Source: Helianthus annuus (lineage: Eukaryota > Streptophyta > Magnoliopsida > Asterales > Asteraceae). Taken from it: a stretch of DNA of 64,000 bases. This document shows positions 31,669 through 47,318 of the stretch, one piece after another (position 1 is the first letter of the stretch; each line of letters begins with the position of its first letter). Where the stretch lies: assembly GCF_002127325.2 (NCBI RefSeq), contig NC_035444.2:36491140-36555139 (forward strand), written 5' to 3'. A program made the translations under genes and the position numbers. Below the pieces are notes generated by a model. The model did no database searches. It was not told the origin of the DNA and saw only the letters and a list, made by a program, of their open reading frames with translations.

Positions 31669-31782
31669 ACTGGGGACATGCCCAAAGGATAACCGAGAAT
31701 GATCCCGGAGGATCACTGGGGACAAGCCCAAAGGATAACTGGGGATGATCCCGGAGGATCACTGGGGACAAGCCCAAAGGAT
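31669..31782. repeat. Minisatellite in the 3' spacer of element E
   Basis: Two unit types alternate: AACTGGGGACAAGCCCAAAGG and a variant with GGATGATCCCGGAGGATC. It is the counterpart of 12221-12338 in C, with a different order of units. Confidence 0.75.
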
Positions 31783-31784
31783 CG

Positions 31785-32045
31785 TATGTAAACTGGAGTA
31801 TGGCCCTTACTGGCGACTATCCAAACTTAGTGACATGAAAATGTCAAAACCTTAGCTAACGTGAAAACGTTAGAAACCTTAGGAACGGATGTATGGTACG
31901 TCTACCATTATACGGAGGATCCTGGGTATAGCCAGTACGATGAGGTTGTCAGCCCCGGAAGTGGGTACTGGTCCCAAAGACGTGAACTATATCAGGATCA
32001 TCGTGCGCTGCTGGCGGAAACTGGGGATAATCCCAAGGATAACTG
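31785..32045 (+). other. Conserved non-coding block of element E
   Basis: The same block as in C (11960-12220) and F (18651-18910). It lies between the minisatellite and the end of pol. No shared ORF. Confidence 0.6.
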
Positions 32046-32292
32046 GGGTTGGACCCAAGGATCTGCGGTGCTTTTGAAGATCTTTGACGATATGCTGAAG
32101 ATACCTGAACTATCATAACTCAAATGTTTCGTGAGTAGAGGATGAAGGATACATGATCCTTATCCTTAGGTAAAAAGTAAGAAAATACAATAGTTTCTAG
32201 GATAAGCATATTACCAGAGTAAGGATCACTGATATCACCGGGATCCTTTAAGGATACTTCAATGTAAGGATCACGTGCATGGAGGATCATGT
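32046..32292. other. Spacer between conserved block and pol of E
   Basis: No gene is supported. Rich in GGATC/GATCC words; homologous to 11712-11959 of C. Confidence 0.45.
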
Positions 32293-35598
<3,306 letters not shown>

Positions 35599-38169
35599 CT
35601 ATTGCTCCCTTGGCTTCGAGGTTGGCTTCATAGATGAGGTATAACAATCCTTAGCCTCCTGCTGATCACTGTCGATCTTGATTATCCCCCATGGGCTAGG
35701 GAGCTTCACACATTGATGGTAGGTGGATGGGACTGCTTTCATATCATGTATCCAAGGCCTGCCAAGGATAACGTTGCAACAGGATAAACAGTCAATAACA
35801 CAAAATTTCTGATAATTATGTAATCCTTCCACGTAGATTGGGAGTTTGATGTCCCCCAGAGTTTTCTTCGTTTCCCCACTGAATCCTACAAGCACGGAGG
35901 ATCTCGGTGTGATGTCTGATTCTGGGATACCCATTTTCTTCAGAACATCAAGCTGGATAATGTTCACTGAGCTCCCTCCATCAATAAGGATCCTGCGGAC
36001 AAAATGGTTAGAGATAAAGAGAGTGATGACTAAACTATCATGGTGAGGATCCTGAATGTTAATGCGATCATCCTCATCAAATGTTATCATCTTCCCTTCT
36101 GAGACACTTGATGTTCTAAAAGGCCTTTCACCATTGTCCATTTTTTATTCTTTTGCATGTCTTTTGGCCGCCGAGAAGGATGTACCACAGATGTCTGATC
36201 CTCCGGATATAAAGTTGATCACTTGTGCATTTGCCGGCGGTGCTGGAGCTTTTTCGGGGATCCTTTCAGGATCCTGGGTCCTTTGCTTTTTTCTCCCCAA
36301 CAATTCTTTTAGATGCCCCTTGCTTAACAGATATCCAATCTCTTTTCTTAAAGCTATGCATTCTTCAGTTAGATGCCCGAAATCCTCATGGTATGCACAC
36401 CATTTTGACTTGTCTTTAGTCCCGGATGGTTTATCATTCTTCCTGGGCCATCTAGCTTTTTCACCTAGATTCTGCATTGCAAGGATCAATTCATGATTAT
36501 CAACGGAAAAACAGTATTCTGAGATTGGAGGATAATCTTCATCATCCTCTTCTTGGTCAACAGCATGCACATTCTTGTTCTCATTTCTATGGTAGGATTT
36601 GAATTTGTTGTTCTTGAAGGAGGATCCTTGCTTCTCCTGTTTTGAGGATCCTACTTGTCTCTCCTGGATCCTCTTGTCATCCTCTAGCCGGATGAACCTG
36701 AGTGCTCGAGTTCTTACTTCATCTAGATTCCTGCATGGTGTCATAACAAGATCATCATAGAATAATGAATCCTTAAGCAGTCCCATTTTGAAGGCTTCAA
36801 CAGCCGTAGCCATATCCAAGTTGGGAATGTCCAAGGATTCTTTACTAAATTTAGTTATATAATCCCTTAATGATTCATTATGATTTTGAGTTATCCTGTA
36901 CAAATCACTAGTTAATTTTTCAAATTTTCTGCTACAAGAGAATTGGTTATTGAATAAATTAACTAAATTAGCAAATGAAGTAATAGAGTAGGGGGGAAGA
37001 CTTAGCAGCCACTAAAGAGCTGATCCAGTAAGAGTGGATCCAAATCCTTTACATAGGCATGCTTCCTTCAACTTTTCTGGGATAGGATTGATCTCCATCC
37101 TCTCCCTGTATTGTGCTATATGCTCCTCTGGATCCGTTGTGCCATCATACAGCTTCATGGTAGGGATATGGAACCTTTTGGGTACCTCTGCATCACAAAT
37201 TGGTGGTGCAAAGCGAGATACCTTGTGGCTTCCATCTGCAATCTCTGGGATAGGCTTGACTACCCCTGGAACACTTGAGATCATATCTTTTAGCTTCTGC
37301 AACTCCCTGGCCATAGCATGATTGGTACCTGTATCCTGCATGAATCCATGGTTAGTGGTAGGATAATTATTTAAAGTGTTACCTCCCATTGGGTTCAAGT
37401 TAGGGAATCCATATTGCTGGGATTCCGGAACAACGGAGGGACCAGTGGAAGCAATGGTCTGCATTGGAATGAAGTCCCCTTGATGGACATCTAGACTTCC
37501 TGTTTGCAAACTTTTTAGGGATCCTGGCATCTGGAAGGATCCTGGTGTCTGGGATGATCCTGGAACGAAGGAGGATCCTTGAACCTGGGATGATCCTGGA
37601 ACAAAGGAGGATCCTTGGCCCTGGAATGATCCTGGAACAAAATAGGATCCTTGAAACTGCTGTGCCCCCGGATAGGCTCCTGAATTCATGAAGGATCCCA
37701 TGTACTGAGGATAGGATCCTACTGGCTGAAAATGTGAGCCTGATGTCTGAGTCATTGCTGCCGAGTTGAGATGTGATCCTCTTGACTCCCCTATGATTTG
37801 CATGTCCGGGATCCCTGATGGCTGGGAAGTGATCATTGGAGTATCGAAGCTCAAGGATTTGGGCATCAGTGGGGAGTGATCCTCTGCCGCTTTCTTTTGT
37901 CTTTTGAGGTCTCCAATTTCCCTGAGGATCCTGTCATTAGTCTCATCCTGCCGCTGCATACGATCCTTCATCTGCAAAATTAAAGCAAATATATCACTAG
38001 TACTGGGAATAGAAGAATTCATAGCAGAAGAAGATGGAGGTTTAGAGAAAGTGGGAGTTGATCTCTTCTCAGTATTTTTCTGAGATCCTGCCGGTGGAGG
38101 AGGCAAAGTGGTCTGTGATGAGGTGACTGCAGACATCGCCGTGGACGTGTTCTTCAATGATGAAGCCAT
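35599..38169 (-). pseudogene. gag-pro: Gag-protease of element E with two nonsense codons
   Basis: Same length and frame as the intact gag-pro of C (start 38169, M-A-S-S-L-K-N). Two point mutations stop it: an AAG to TAG at 37012-37014 in the capsid region, and a TCA to TAA at 36145-36147 between nucleocapsid and protease. The first does not have the leaky CAA-UUA context. Knuckle-like C-x2-H-x4-H-x4-C and protease D-G-G-S-S are otherwise intact. E could only be mobilised with Gag supplied by a relative such as C, unless both mutations arose after insertion. Confidence 0.88.
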
Positions 38170-38225
38170 ATAACTCTTTGAAATGATTTCGAACAAAAGA
38201 TTTTCTTATGAATGAAGCACCAATT

Positions 38226-38243
38226 GGCCCACGGTGGGCGCCA
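38226..38243 (-). other. Primer-binding site of element E
   Basis: The reverse complement of TGGCGCCCACCGTGGGCC, one base different from C, three bases from the LTR. Confidence 0.8.
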
Positions 38244-38246
38244 AAC

Positions 38247-38975
38247 TGTTTTGGTCAAAAATCACACAAGGATAATGCAACCAAACTTTATGTAAACGGG
38301 GTATGATGCTTGGTTAATTATGAAAGTAAAGGATCACTTCTGTGATAAAGATGCAAAGACACAACGATTTATACGAGGAAAAAGCCCTTGATCAATATAT
38401 GATCTCCGGCATAAAAAACCTCGGGTGATGGCAATTACCGATCACCAAACTTCAATATAAGAACAAAATGATTACAACTTCGGATGATAATGAGCTCAGT
38501 ACAAGGATCACTATTGTTTCGAGTGTCTAAGTGTGTGAGAGTTGCGGTGTATGTCGTGTGTCCTCTTCCAAATGATGGAGAGTGGTATTTATACAAGTGT
38601 AGGTGACCTATTTTAGGTAAAAGGACTAATTATCAGCTCATTACCCCTTTAGAAATAAAAGACAATCTAGCCTAAATTGCTGCCCATGAATCAAGCCATG
38701 TTTCCATATCCTGTGCAACGTCTATCTCCGATTAAGCTCTTGCCATAATTATGAAGACGCGTCCCTTGATCATGATGCCTAGAGCGTATCCTGCTAGATG
38801 TTCCTGCAAAACAATATGGTATTAAGTGGAAGTGGCCGTTAGTATGAGGATCACCATAATGTCCCATGATCCTGATCCTGAAGTCCTGCTGAGGATCACT
38901 GTCTGCCAAAGAAACAAGGATCACTGGTTAGGATCACGTATAAGGATCACCTATAATGAAAATCCAGCCCTAACA
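38247..38975 (-). repeat. 5' LTR of element E
   Basis: 729 bp, with about three differences from 28236-28964. The minus-strand TATA-like GTATAAATA is near 38590. The right flank is CTTGG, the second copy of the target duplication. Confidence 0.95.
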
Positions 38976-41072
38976 CTTGGCATGCCTTTTAGCTGCTGAG
39001 AAGGATGTACCACAGATGTCTGATCCTCCAGAAATAAAGTTTATCACTTGTGCATCTGCCGGAGGGGCTGGAGCTTTTTCAGGGATCCTTTCAGGATCCT
39101 GAGTCCTTGGCTTTTTTCTTCCCAGCAACTCTTTTAAATGCCCCTTGCTCAACAAATATCCAATTTCCTTTCTCAATGCGATGCATTCCTCTGTTAAATG
39201 CCCAAAATCCTCATGGTATGCACACCACTTTGATTTGTCTTTAATTGCGGCCGGTTTGTCATTTTTTCTGGGCCATCTGGCTTTTTCTCCTAGATTCTGC
39301 ATCGCAAGGATTAGTTCATGGTTATCAACGGAAAAACAATATTCAGAAATTGGAGGATAATCCTCATCATCCTCTTCTTGGTCAACAGCATGCACGTTCT
39401 GGTTGTCAGTTCTGTTATAGGATTTGAATTTGTTGTTCTTGAACGAGGATCCTTGCTTTTCTTGTTTTGAGGATCCTGCTAGTCTCTCCTGGATCCTCTT
39501 GTCATCCTCTAGCCGGATGAACCTGAGTGCCCGAGTCCTTACTTCATCTAGGTTCCTGCATGGTGTCATAACAAGATCATCATAGAACAGTGAATCCCTA
39601 AGCAATCCCATTTTGAAGGCCTCAACAGCCGTGGCTATATCCAAGTTGGGAATGTCCAAGGATTCTTTACTAAATTTGGTTATGTAATCCCTTAATGATT
39701 CATTATGACCCTGAGTTATCCTATATAAATCACTAGTTAATCGTTCAAATTTTCTACTACAAGAAAACTGATTATTGAATAAGTTAACCAGATTAGCAAA
39801 TGAAGTAATAGAGTAAGGGGGAAGACTTAGCAGCCATTTGAGAGCTGATCCAGTAAGAGTGGATCCAAATCCCTTGCATAGGCATGCTTCCTTTAACCTT
39901 TCTGGAATCGGATTGATCTCCATCCTCTCCCTGTATTGGGCTATGTGTTCCTCAGGATCCCTTGCATACAGCTTCATAGTTGGAATATGGAATCTTTTGG
40001 GTATCTCAGCATCACAAATTGGTGGTGCAAAACGAGATATCTTATGGCTTCCATATGCAATCTCCGGGATAGGTTTGACCACCCCTGGAACACTTGATAT
40101 CATATCCTTCAGTTTTTGCAGCTCTTTGGCCATAGCATGGTTGATACCTGCATCCTGCATGAATCCATGGTTAGTGGTAAGAGAATTATTAAAAGTGTTA
40201 CCTCCCATTCGGTTCAAGTTAGGAACACTGGATGTGAATCCATATTGCTGGGACTCTGGGATGATGGAGGGACTAGTGGAAGCAATGGTCTGCATTGGAA
40301 TAAAATCTCCCTGATGGACATCTGAACTTCCTGTTTGCAAACTCTTCAAGGATCCTGGCATCTGGAAGGATCCCTGGAACTGGGATGATCCTGGAACAAA
40401 GGAGGATCCTTGAACCTGGGATGATCCTGGAACAAAGGAGGATCCTTGAACCTGGGATGATCCTGGAACAAAGGAAGATCCTTGAACCTGGGATGATCCT
40501 GGAACAAAGGAGGATCCTTGAACCTGGGATGATCCTGGAACAAAGGAGGATCCTTGAACCTGCTGTGCTCCTGAGTAGGCTCCTGAATTCATGAAGGATC
40601 CCATATGCTGAGGATAGGATCCTGCTTGCTGGCAATATGAACCTGATACCAGAGTCACTATTGCTGAACCGAAGTGCACTCCTCTTGGTCCACCCACATG
40701 TTGAATATCTGGAACCTCTGATGGCTGAGAAGTAATCACAGGAGTATCAAAATTCAAAGATTTGGGCACCAGTGGAGAATGATCCTCCGCCGCTTTCTTT
40801 TGTTTCTTGAGATCTCCGATTTCTTTGAGGATCCTGTCATTGGTCTTGTCCTGTTGCTGTATATGATCTCTCATCTGCAAAATCAAAGTAAATATGTCAC
40901 TAGTAGTGGGAGTGTAGGAAGCAGAAGAAGTTGGAGGTTTAGAGAAAATAGGAGTTGGTTTCTTCTCAGCATTTTTCTGAGATCCAGCTGGTGGTGGAGG
41001 CAAAGGTGGAATGCCCTGAGATGAATTGACCGCAGACATCGCAGTAGAGGTATTCTTCACCGATGAAGCCAT
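38976..41072 (-). pseudogene. gag: Element D gag, N-terminal and capsid part
   Basis: ATG at 41072 (M-A-S-S-V-K-N-T-S). It is open from there to the insertion of E at 38976, where the sequence K-R-H-A-K would continue at 28230. It contains five tandem copies of the 36-bp repeat (40380-40565), the capsid region and the knuckle-like motif (about 39228-39186). A small in-frame loss removes three residues after K-L-Y in the conserved K-L-Y-D-G-T-T-D motif. Without element E the gag-pro of D would probably be open. Confidence 0.85.
40380..40565 (-). repeat. 36-bp coding minisatellite in D gag
   Basis: Five tandem copies of a 36-bp unit encoding G-S-S-F-V-P-G-S-S-Q-V-Q. Copy number is 5 here, 3 in G and about 2 in C and E, and only the 18-bp half is amplified in F. 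Confidence 0.9.
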
Positions 41073-41138
41073 GTATTCGTATGCAACGGTCTGAAATGAT
41101 CACCAACAAAAAACTTTCTTATGAATGAAGCACCAATT

Positions 41139-41156
41139 GCCCCACGGTGGGCGCCA
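41139..41156 (-). other. Primer-binding site of element D
   Basis: The reverse complement of TGGCGCCCACCGTGGGGC, three bases from the 5' LTR. Confidence 0.8.
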
Positions 41157-41159
41157 AAC

Positions 41160-41884
41160 TGTTTTGGTCAAAAATCACACAAGGATAATGCAACCAAACT
41201 CTCTGTAACGGGGAATGATGCTTGAAATGATGAATAAAGATAAGGATCAAAGAAATGTAAATTGCACAAGTGACACAAGGATTTATACGAGGAAAAAGCC
41301 CTTGATCAATGAATGATCTCCGGCATAAAAAACCTCGGGTGATGGAAACTACCGATCACCAAGTTCAAATATAATAAATAACGTTTACAACTTCGGATTG
41401 TAACGAGCTAGGTACAAGGATTACTATGGTGTAGTATGCTAGGGCGTGTAAGAAATGTGTCGTCCCTTGCCAAATGCTCGAGAGTGCAGTTTATATAGGT
41501 GTGTGTGGTTGAATTTAGGCAAGTCACCTAACTACTAGCTCGTTACCCCTTTTAGAAATAGAAGTAAATTTAGCCTAACAAACTATCCGTAATTTGTGCT
41601 AAGTTTCCATATTCTCCACAACGTCTATTTCCGGTTATGCATGTGCGAAATTAGCGTGGAAGATTCCTTAATAACGTTGCCAAGACCGGGTCCAACTCGT
41701 AATTCCTGCAAAACAACATGAAATTCAAAGAGAACAATCGTTAGTATGAGGATTCTTGGGATGATCCATGATCCATGATCCTGACCCTGGAGCTCTTCTG
41801 AGGATCACTATCTGCCATAGAAACAAGGATCACAGTTAGGATATCATGTAAGGATCACAGGTCATTAAAAATCCTGCCCTAACA
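41160..41884 (-). repeat. 5' LTR of element D
   Basis: 725 bp, about 97% like 3470-4187 by eye. It shares family-specific features such as the start of the R region and the TTTATATA box. The right flank ACAAC lies in A's antisense gene. Confidence 0.9.
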
Positions 41885-42110
41885 ACAACCACTCGTCGGA
41901 AACCATGTCCGACCGGATTTCCCGATCAAACGGCCGGAACACCGTCCCTTTCGGGAAAATGCCGGAGGATTTGAGAGTCGACAAGTGGCACTATCGAAGG
42001 TGCATATTTCCTTCTCTGGATCTTGGAGGATATTCTGGTGGATGAACGTGGGAGCGGAGTCACCGGAGCTCGATCTTGTTTGTCTTGTCATATGGTGCCG
42101 GAATATGGAA
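41885..42110 (-). pseudogene. Element A antisense gene, start of exon 1
   Basis: Read on the minus strand from ATG 42094 it gives M-T-R-Q-T-R-S-S. After at least two frame changes it gives residues that align with exon 1 of the C, E and F antisense genes, notably the motif V-F-R-P-F-D followed by S-D-x-x-S-D-x-W. It is cut by the LTR of D at 41884. This shows the antisense gene existed in the A family too. It is degenerate. Confidence 0.6.
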
Positions 42111-42340
42111 CAGGTGGGAGGATGAAGATGGAGATGAGAGAGGAAATATTTACCTTTTTTATCTTCGGTAATGGTTAAAAGAGGATGAGGATGAGAAGTT
42201 ACAGGGAGGTAATGAGTAATTATAGATAAGCGGTTACAAGCGGTCACATCAAAGTTCTAATCTCTTAATTGCCTCGTTATTCGTAAAAAATATGACCGTT
42301 AGTACTAGGATACTAAACGGTAACATTTTTTGGGGACAAT
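42111..42340 (-). promoter_or_regulatory. Antisense-gene promoter region and PPT of element A
   Basis: AACGGT-type cores (near 42290 and 42316) and a TATA-like TATAATTA on the minus strand (near 42215) lie between the antisense start and the PPT TTTTTTGGGGACAAT (42326-42340). It is weakly conserved with the promoters of C to F. Confidence 0.45.
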
Positions 42341-43061
42341 TGTTATGGGTGAAATTCTGAGCCCATATCCTGGGTAATATCTTAAGTTATATCTTGGTTG
42401 TATGATATATGCTCATGCCCGGGATGCTGATTCAGGATATTGGTAACATCCTGGATGGTATCCTGAGGACTACTAACGGATTATGTGCAGGAGCTCGTGC
42501 CCAAGCTTGCAACGTTCATGAGGACATTTTCTCCGGAAGACTCGGTCTAAGTCGTTCAAAAGAAGACGTTGAAGCCGTTTTACTCGGTCCATAACGTTAA
42601 CTATGGAATATTTGGAAGCATCCCCTGTTTATAGGAATTTTTGTTTGTATTGCTTAGCTATAAATAGGTGGATAAATCAGATCAAATAGGACAGAACAAC
42701 ACTCACTGCTCTCTAACACTTTAACTTTCTCGCAACTTTCACTTTCACAACAAGCATTGTAACACTTAGCGATCTGATCAATATCCTGCATTGTATCCTG
42801 ACGTTTGAAGTAATAAGAAGAACTAGGCAGCTGCGATTATCAGCTCCCGAGGTTTTGTGCCGGCGATCTAGATTGATCAAGGGTTTTCCTCGTACATCTC
42901 GTGTCACCCCTTTTACTTTTTGCTCATTGTTTGCTCATAGATATCCTGAAACTGTTTTTACAAACAAGTTAACAAACATATTTCCGATACACTTTCTTAG
43001 CACACTACCTCACTTAACTAATTTGATCACTAAATTACTTAGGTAATTTTTTACCAAAACA
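42341..43061 (+). repeat. 3' LTR of element A
   Basis: It starts TGTTATGGGTG right after the PPT and ends ACCAAAACA. It pairs with 62-802 but is clearly diverged. The hairpins AGCTG/CAGCT and CGAGG/CCTCG are retained. Confidence 0.85.
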
Positions 43062-43428
43062 ACTGGTACTTGCTATAGTAAACCTTACATTGATCGAAAG
43101 CAATAAATCCGAGTATCGATATACCGGTATCGATATTGTTCAGTTGGTTTGCATTCTATGTTTATTTTTCAACATTGCCATACATACTTTATTGAAAATG
43201 ACTATTGCTCTGCTATCGCACCAAATCGAACCGAAACCAACTGAACACCATTTGTATCGATATTTGTATTTATTCTTATTATTTTTGCTTTTGATAAATT
43301 AAGATCGTATTGCTACGATATATTACCAACACTCACTATAGCGACCGAAAGAGAAAACCCAAAAAAACTAAAATCTTTATATACCCTAAAAGATGTTGAC
43401 ATGTCTTTTACATCCACAAAAACTAGGG
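43062..43428. other. Degenerate repeat DNA right of element A
   Basis: No gene is supported. Contains ACCGGTATCGATATT-like words related to the 120-bp repeat at 43961-44300, so it may be the other half of the same old repeat. Confidence 0.35.
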
Positions 43429-43942
43429 GTGTCAATCGTGTCGGGGTGATGGGTTGGCGGGTTGACGGGTTACGGGTTGAAATGTTTGACCCTAACTCGA
43501 CCCATATTATTATTCGGGTCAAAGATTTCAACCCTAACCAACCCATATAAATTTGGGTCAACCCGAACCCGACCCATTTAACCCATATTTTTATATGAGT
43601 CATATAGGTTGACGATTTATAAACAAGGTGTTAGGTTTTAAGCGGGTTATCGATAATATGTATAATGATGAGTATGAATGTGACAAATAAATAATATAAT
43701 GTGTCAAATTAAAATTATTATAACTAACCATGTAAAATGATAACAGAAAAAACAAAAACAAAAATATTTAAGATTTTATTCTAAATAGTTAAACATGGTT
43801 AATGGGTCAACCGACCTGTTTTTAATACGGGTCAACCCGAACCGACTCATTTTTTTAAAACGGGTCATGTTAGTCGACCCAAACCTGTTTTTTTCGTGTC
43901 AGGTTCGGGTCGAGTTGACGGGTCGTGTTAAGAATGCCGCCC
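43429..43942. repeat. GGGTT/AACCC-rich degenerate element, possibly hAT-type MITE
   Basis: It begins AGGGGTGTCAATCG and is filled with GGGTT, GGGTCAA and AACCC words. It ends in a region of the same character (GACGGGTCGTGTTAAG). This style is common for non-autonomous hAT-like repeats in plants, but the terminal repeats are too decayed to define. Confidence 0.35.
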
Positions 43943-43960
43943 ATAACAAAAACCATAAAG

Positions 43961-44300
43961 CCAAATATCGGTAAGAGATTTGATATTCGATGTTGGTGTC
44001 GTTGTTGTTCGGTTCATCACGATACCGGTACGACTTTGAAAGATATCGACCCACTTTTAACATCGGTAAAAACAATAAAAACAAATAGTGGTACAAGCTT
44101 CGATATTCGATGTCGGTGCCGATGTTGTTCGGTTCGTCACAATACCGGTACGACTTTAAAAGATATCGACACACTTTTAACATCGGTAAAAACGATAAAA
44201 ACAAATATCGGTACAAGTTTCGATATTTGATGCCGGTGCCGATGTTGTTCGGTTGGAATTGATTCGGTTCGTCACAATACCAGTACGACACTAACACTTG
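43961..44300. repeat. 120-bp tandem repeat, nearly three copies
   Basis: The segment beginning GATATTCGATG recurs at 43981, 44101 and 44221, exactly 120 bp apart, with few differences. Each unit contains GTTGTTCGGTT, ATACCGGTACGAC and CTTTTAACATCGG. The third copy has a small insertion (GGAATTGATTCGGTT). Confidence 0.85.
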
Positions 44301-44539
44301 TTATAGCTTACGATACCAAAAAAATAGTTCATCGGTATTGAGCAAAATTTAAATCTAGACGTAGTTAAAAACAAACACATCATAACGACATATTCGAAAT
44401 ATTATAAAACGTACTTTGTTAAAAATTATAAGTGGAAAACAAAATACTAAAAGGTATATTGATATTGATATTGATATTTGATATTGATAATTGATAATAA
44501 TACAAATATTGTAACTCATTGTAATGTAATTGTGACTCA

Positions 44540-44846
44540 CTTGAATTTGAATTGTAACTCATAATGAACAGTAAAATATAATTGTTTACTTATTTTTATT
44601 TTTATTTTTATACCGTAACTCATTTTAATTGTAACTTATAATGAACAGTAAAGTATAATTTTTTATTTAATTTTATTTTTATACATATGAATTGTAACTT
44701 ATTATGAACAGTTAAATACAACTTTTTTTTTACTTATATTGTATTTTTATAACAATAGTATAATATAAGAAGTAAAAAATTATATTTCACTGTTTTATAC
44801 ATACGTACATATGAATTATAACTTACGATTAATTGTGAAATATATT
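44540..44846. repeat. Degenerate short repeats flanking the microsatellite
   Basis: A motif AATTGTAACTTATAATGAACAGT recurs, with variants, near 44550, 44630, 44690, 44815 and again at 45136. It occurs inverted near 45250 and 45305. AT-rich, with no coding potential. Confidence 0.5.
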
Positions 44847-45135
44847 TTATATTATATTATATTATATTATATTATATTATATTATATTATATTATATTAT
44901 ATTATATTATATTATATTATATTATATTATATTATATTATATTATATTATATTATATTATATTATATTATATTATATTATATTATATTATATTATATTAT
45001 ATTATATTATATTATATCATATCATATCATATCATATCATATCATATCATATCATATCATATCATATCATATCATATCATATCATATCATATCATATCAT
45101 ATCATATCATATCATATCATATCATATCATATTAT
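44847..45135. repeat. Compound pentanucleotide microsatellite
   Basis: About 34 copies of ATATT (44847-45016) switch abruptly to about 23 copies of ATATC (45017-45131). Open frames across it are only repeat translations. Confidence 0.95.
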
Positions 45136-45373
45136 GAATTGTAACTTATGATGAACAGTGAAATATGAAATATATGAAATATAATTTTTTATTTGTTATA
45201 TTATTTATTATATTATATAAATAGTAAAAAGATATATTTCAATACCATTATAAGTTACAATTCATATGTATATATAAAAATATTGTTTTTACTCTTCATT
45301 ATGAGTTACAATTCATACGTATAAATGTATAAATTGTTATTATAATAATTTTAGCTTATTAATATTATTGTTA
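45136..45373. other. AT-rich intergenic DNA
   Basis: No gene is seen. Carries inverted copies of the AATTGTAACT motif described for 44540-44846. Confidence 0.4.
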
Positions 45374-46045
45374 CTAGGTTAGAACCCTATGTATTACACG
45401 GGTTGAATAAATGTAATTTTATATATCAAATAATAAAAAATTGTATCTTTAAAAATCTTGTTTATTAAACTGGTTGAATAAATGTAATTTTATATACCAA
45501 ATAATAAAACAATTATATATTTAAAAATCTCGTTTATTACATGGAATGAATAAATGTAATTTTATATATTAAATAATAAAAAAAGTTGTATTTTAAGAAC
45601 CACGGGTTATAACCTAGTTGCATATATATTAATTCGTTTAGATGCACAAATATAACCACACTGACTGGTGCATTTTTTTATTATTTTTTATTTCTTTATT
45701 TTATTTTGTAGATTACTAAAAGAATGGACTAAAACCATAAATTTCGTATCAAAATGTTGGATGTTTACATCGAAGTTTGAAGTTTTAGTTTAATAAAATA
45801 AATAAATCATTTACATTATATTAATTTATATTTAACGTACATCTTTTGTTAATTTCATGATAAATAATTTTGAAATCTGATAAATATTTTAAATATTATA
45901 TTATCTCCTATACGAATTGTTTAAATTTATATTAAATTTAATTTTATAATTATCGTTTAATTGATATTAATTATCGATAAAAAATAGTTGGCCTCAATGA
46001 ATGACATGTGTCCCAAATCAAGTTTCTTTTATTATATAGTATAGA
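45374..46045 (-). mobile_element. Non-autonomous Helitron 1
   Basis: On the minus strand it begins TCTATACTATATAATAAAAG (46045 downwards), a typical plant Helitron 5' end. It finishes with the stem AACCC/GGGTT and then CTAG (45377-45374), followed by T. It is 672 bp with no ORF. Inside are three tandem copies of a roughly 74-bp unit (45390-45610) containing GAATAAATGTAATTTTATAT. The 5' neighbour is the CTAG end of Helitron 2, so the two lie head to tail. Confidence 0.65.
45390..45610. repeat. 74-bp tandem repeat inside Helitron 1
   Basis: Three copies sharing TTTATTA, GAATAAATGTAATTTTATAT and AAATAATAAAA blocks. Confidence 0.75.
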
Positions 46046-46057
46046 CTAGCCTAAGAT

Positions 46058-46074
46058 CCCGCGATTTTCGCGGG
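46058..46074 (-). other. 3' terminal hairpin of Helitron 2
   Basis: CCCGCGA TTT TCGCGGG, a perfect 7-bp stem. CTAG and then the TC start of Helitron 1 follow at 46049-46044. Confidence 0.75.
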
Positions 46075-47315
46075 TGGCTTAACACAAACATATATTATAT
46101 ACTGGCAATGAGATAAACTTTGTAATGAAAAAACTTTTCAATATAAACTTATAAAAATATGATTTTTCTCACTTAGGTAAATATGTTTTGATTCATTTTT
46201 TATAGGTATTGAGATGTTATTGTACAAATGATTTTATAGCAATTTTTAGAACCCGGATAGATTTCTTTTTTTAATTATTTTTTATAACTTTGGTTATTTG
46301 ATATATATTTTATTAAATAAAGCATTTTTAACCAGTTTTGATCTTAACGTATATTGAGCGGAACACATATTGACATGAACCTATTTTGAGCAAAACCCGT
46401 TTTAACTGACCCGAACCTATTTTGACATTAACATATATTGAGCAGAACAAATATAATCAATAATCAATGAAATAAATCATAGTAAAGCTATTTATGATTA
46501 ACACATAACTAAACCATACAAAAAGTAATTTATTCAGTACACATGCTAATTAACAAATACTCTTTGCTACAAAGTAATCACCGGTAGGATTGGGTGGTGG
46601 AGTTCTTTGCCCGAGATGAAAAAAAAACTACATATTAAAGCACGCACACAATCGTATATTTGTATTCTTTTTCAGATGTGGCAAGATTGTCGTGCCAACA
46701 GGCTGGGTAATAAAAACACTATTTACTTATAGAAAACATTAAAATAACGTATGTGCTAATTATGATTGAAGAAAGCAGTAGTACTATAATCATAATGTAA
46801 ATCTAAATATATAACTAATAAAAACAAATGTAGGAAAAATTTAAATAGCATTAATCATAAGTGTATAAATAAAAGTAATGCAAATAAAGTAATATTACAT
46901 AAATTCCTCTGTTTGTCCGAAGAACATTTAACTTGTCCAAAATCACCCCATTTGCTTTGAACATTTCTTTGTTAATCCTATAACTTTTGAACAAACATTC
47001 AGCTTATTAAGGAGCAGCTTGCAGGTACACATCATTCATTCCTCTTGCCAGATGCTTCCCAAATATGTATATTCAGTTGCTTTGTTTTTATCAATTATGG
47101 CTTTAGCCACCTTTAAAGCATATTATAAAATAATGACAGAGAAATCATACACATGGCATTAGAGAAAATATAAAAAAAATATGATAAATAACATTATTAA
47201 TGATACACATATATGTATTTTATATATATACACATAAACATAGACCTACCTACCTATTTGTAGGTACTGATCTTGCCAATAGAAAGTGTTTACAGTCCAT
47301 CATCAAGGTGTCTAC
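46075..47315. other. AT-rich DNA inside Helitron 2
   Basis: I see no complete gene. Short exon-like stretches on the minus strand (about 46910-47000 and 47040-47110) have no assigned match. They may be further captured fragments. Confidence 0.35.
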
Positions 47316-47318
47316 TTA

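Noticed and set aside
37012..37014. Second readthrough stop inside E gag
   Set aside because: This TAG is followed by TGG rather than CAA TTA and is AAG in C, so it is a simple nonsense mutation.
42409..43046. Short open frames within the A 3' LTR
   Set aside because: They are not conserved in the 5' LTR and lie in R/U5 regulatory sequence.
44811..45137. 108-codon open frame of Tyr/Ile/Leu repeats
   Set aside because: It is the translation of the pentanucleotide microsatellite and has no other support.
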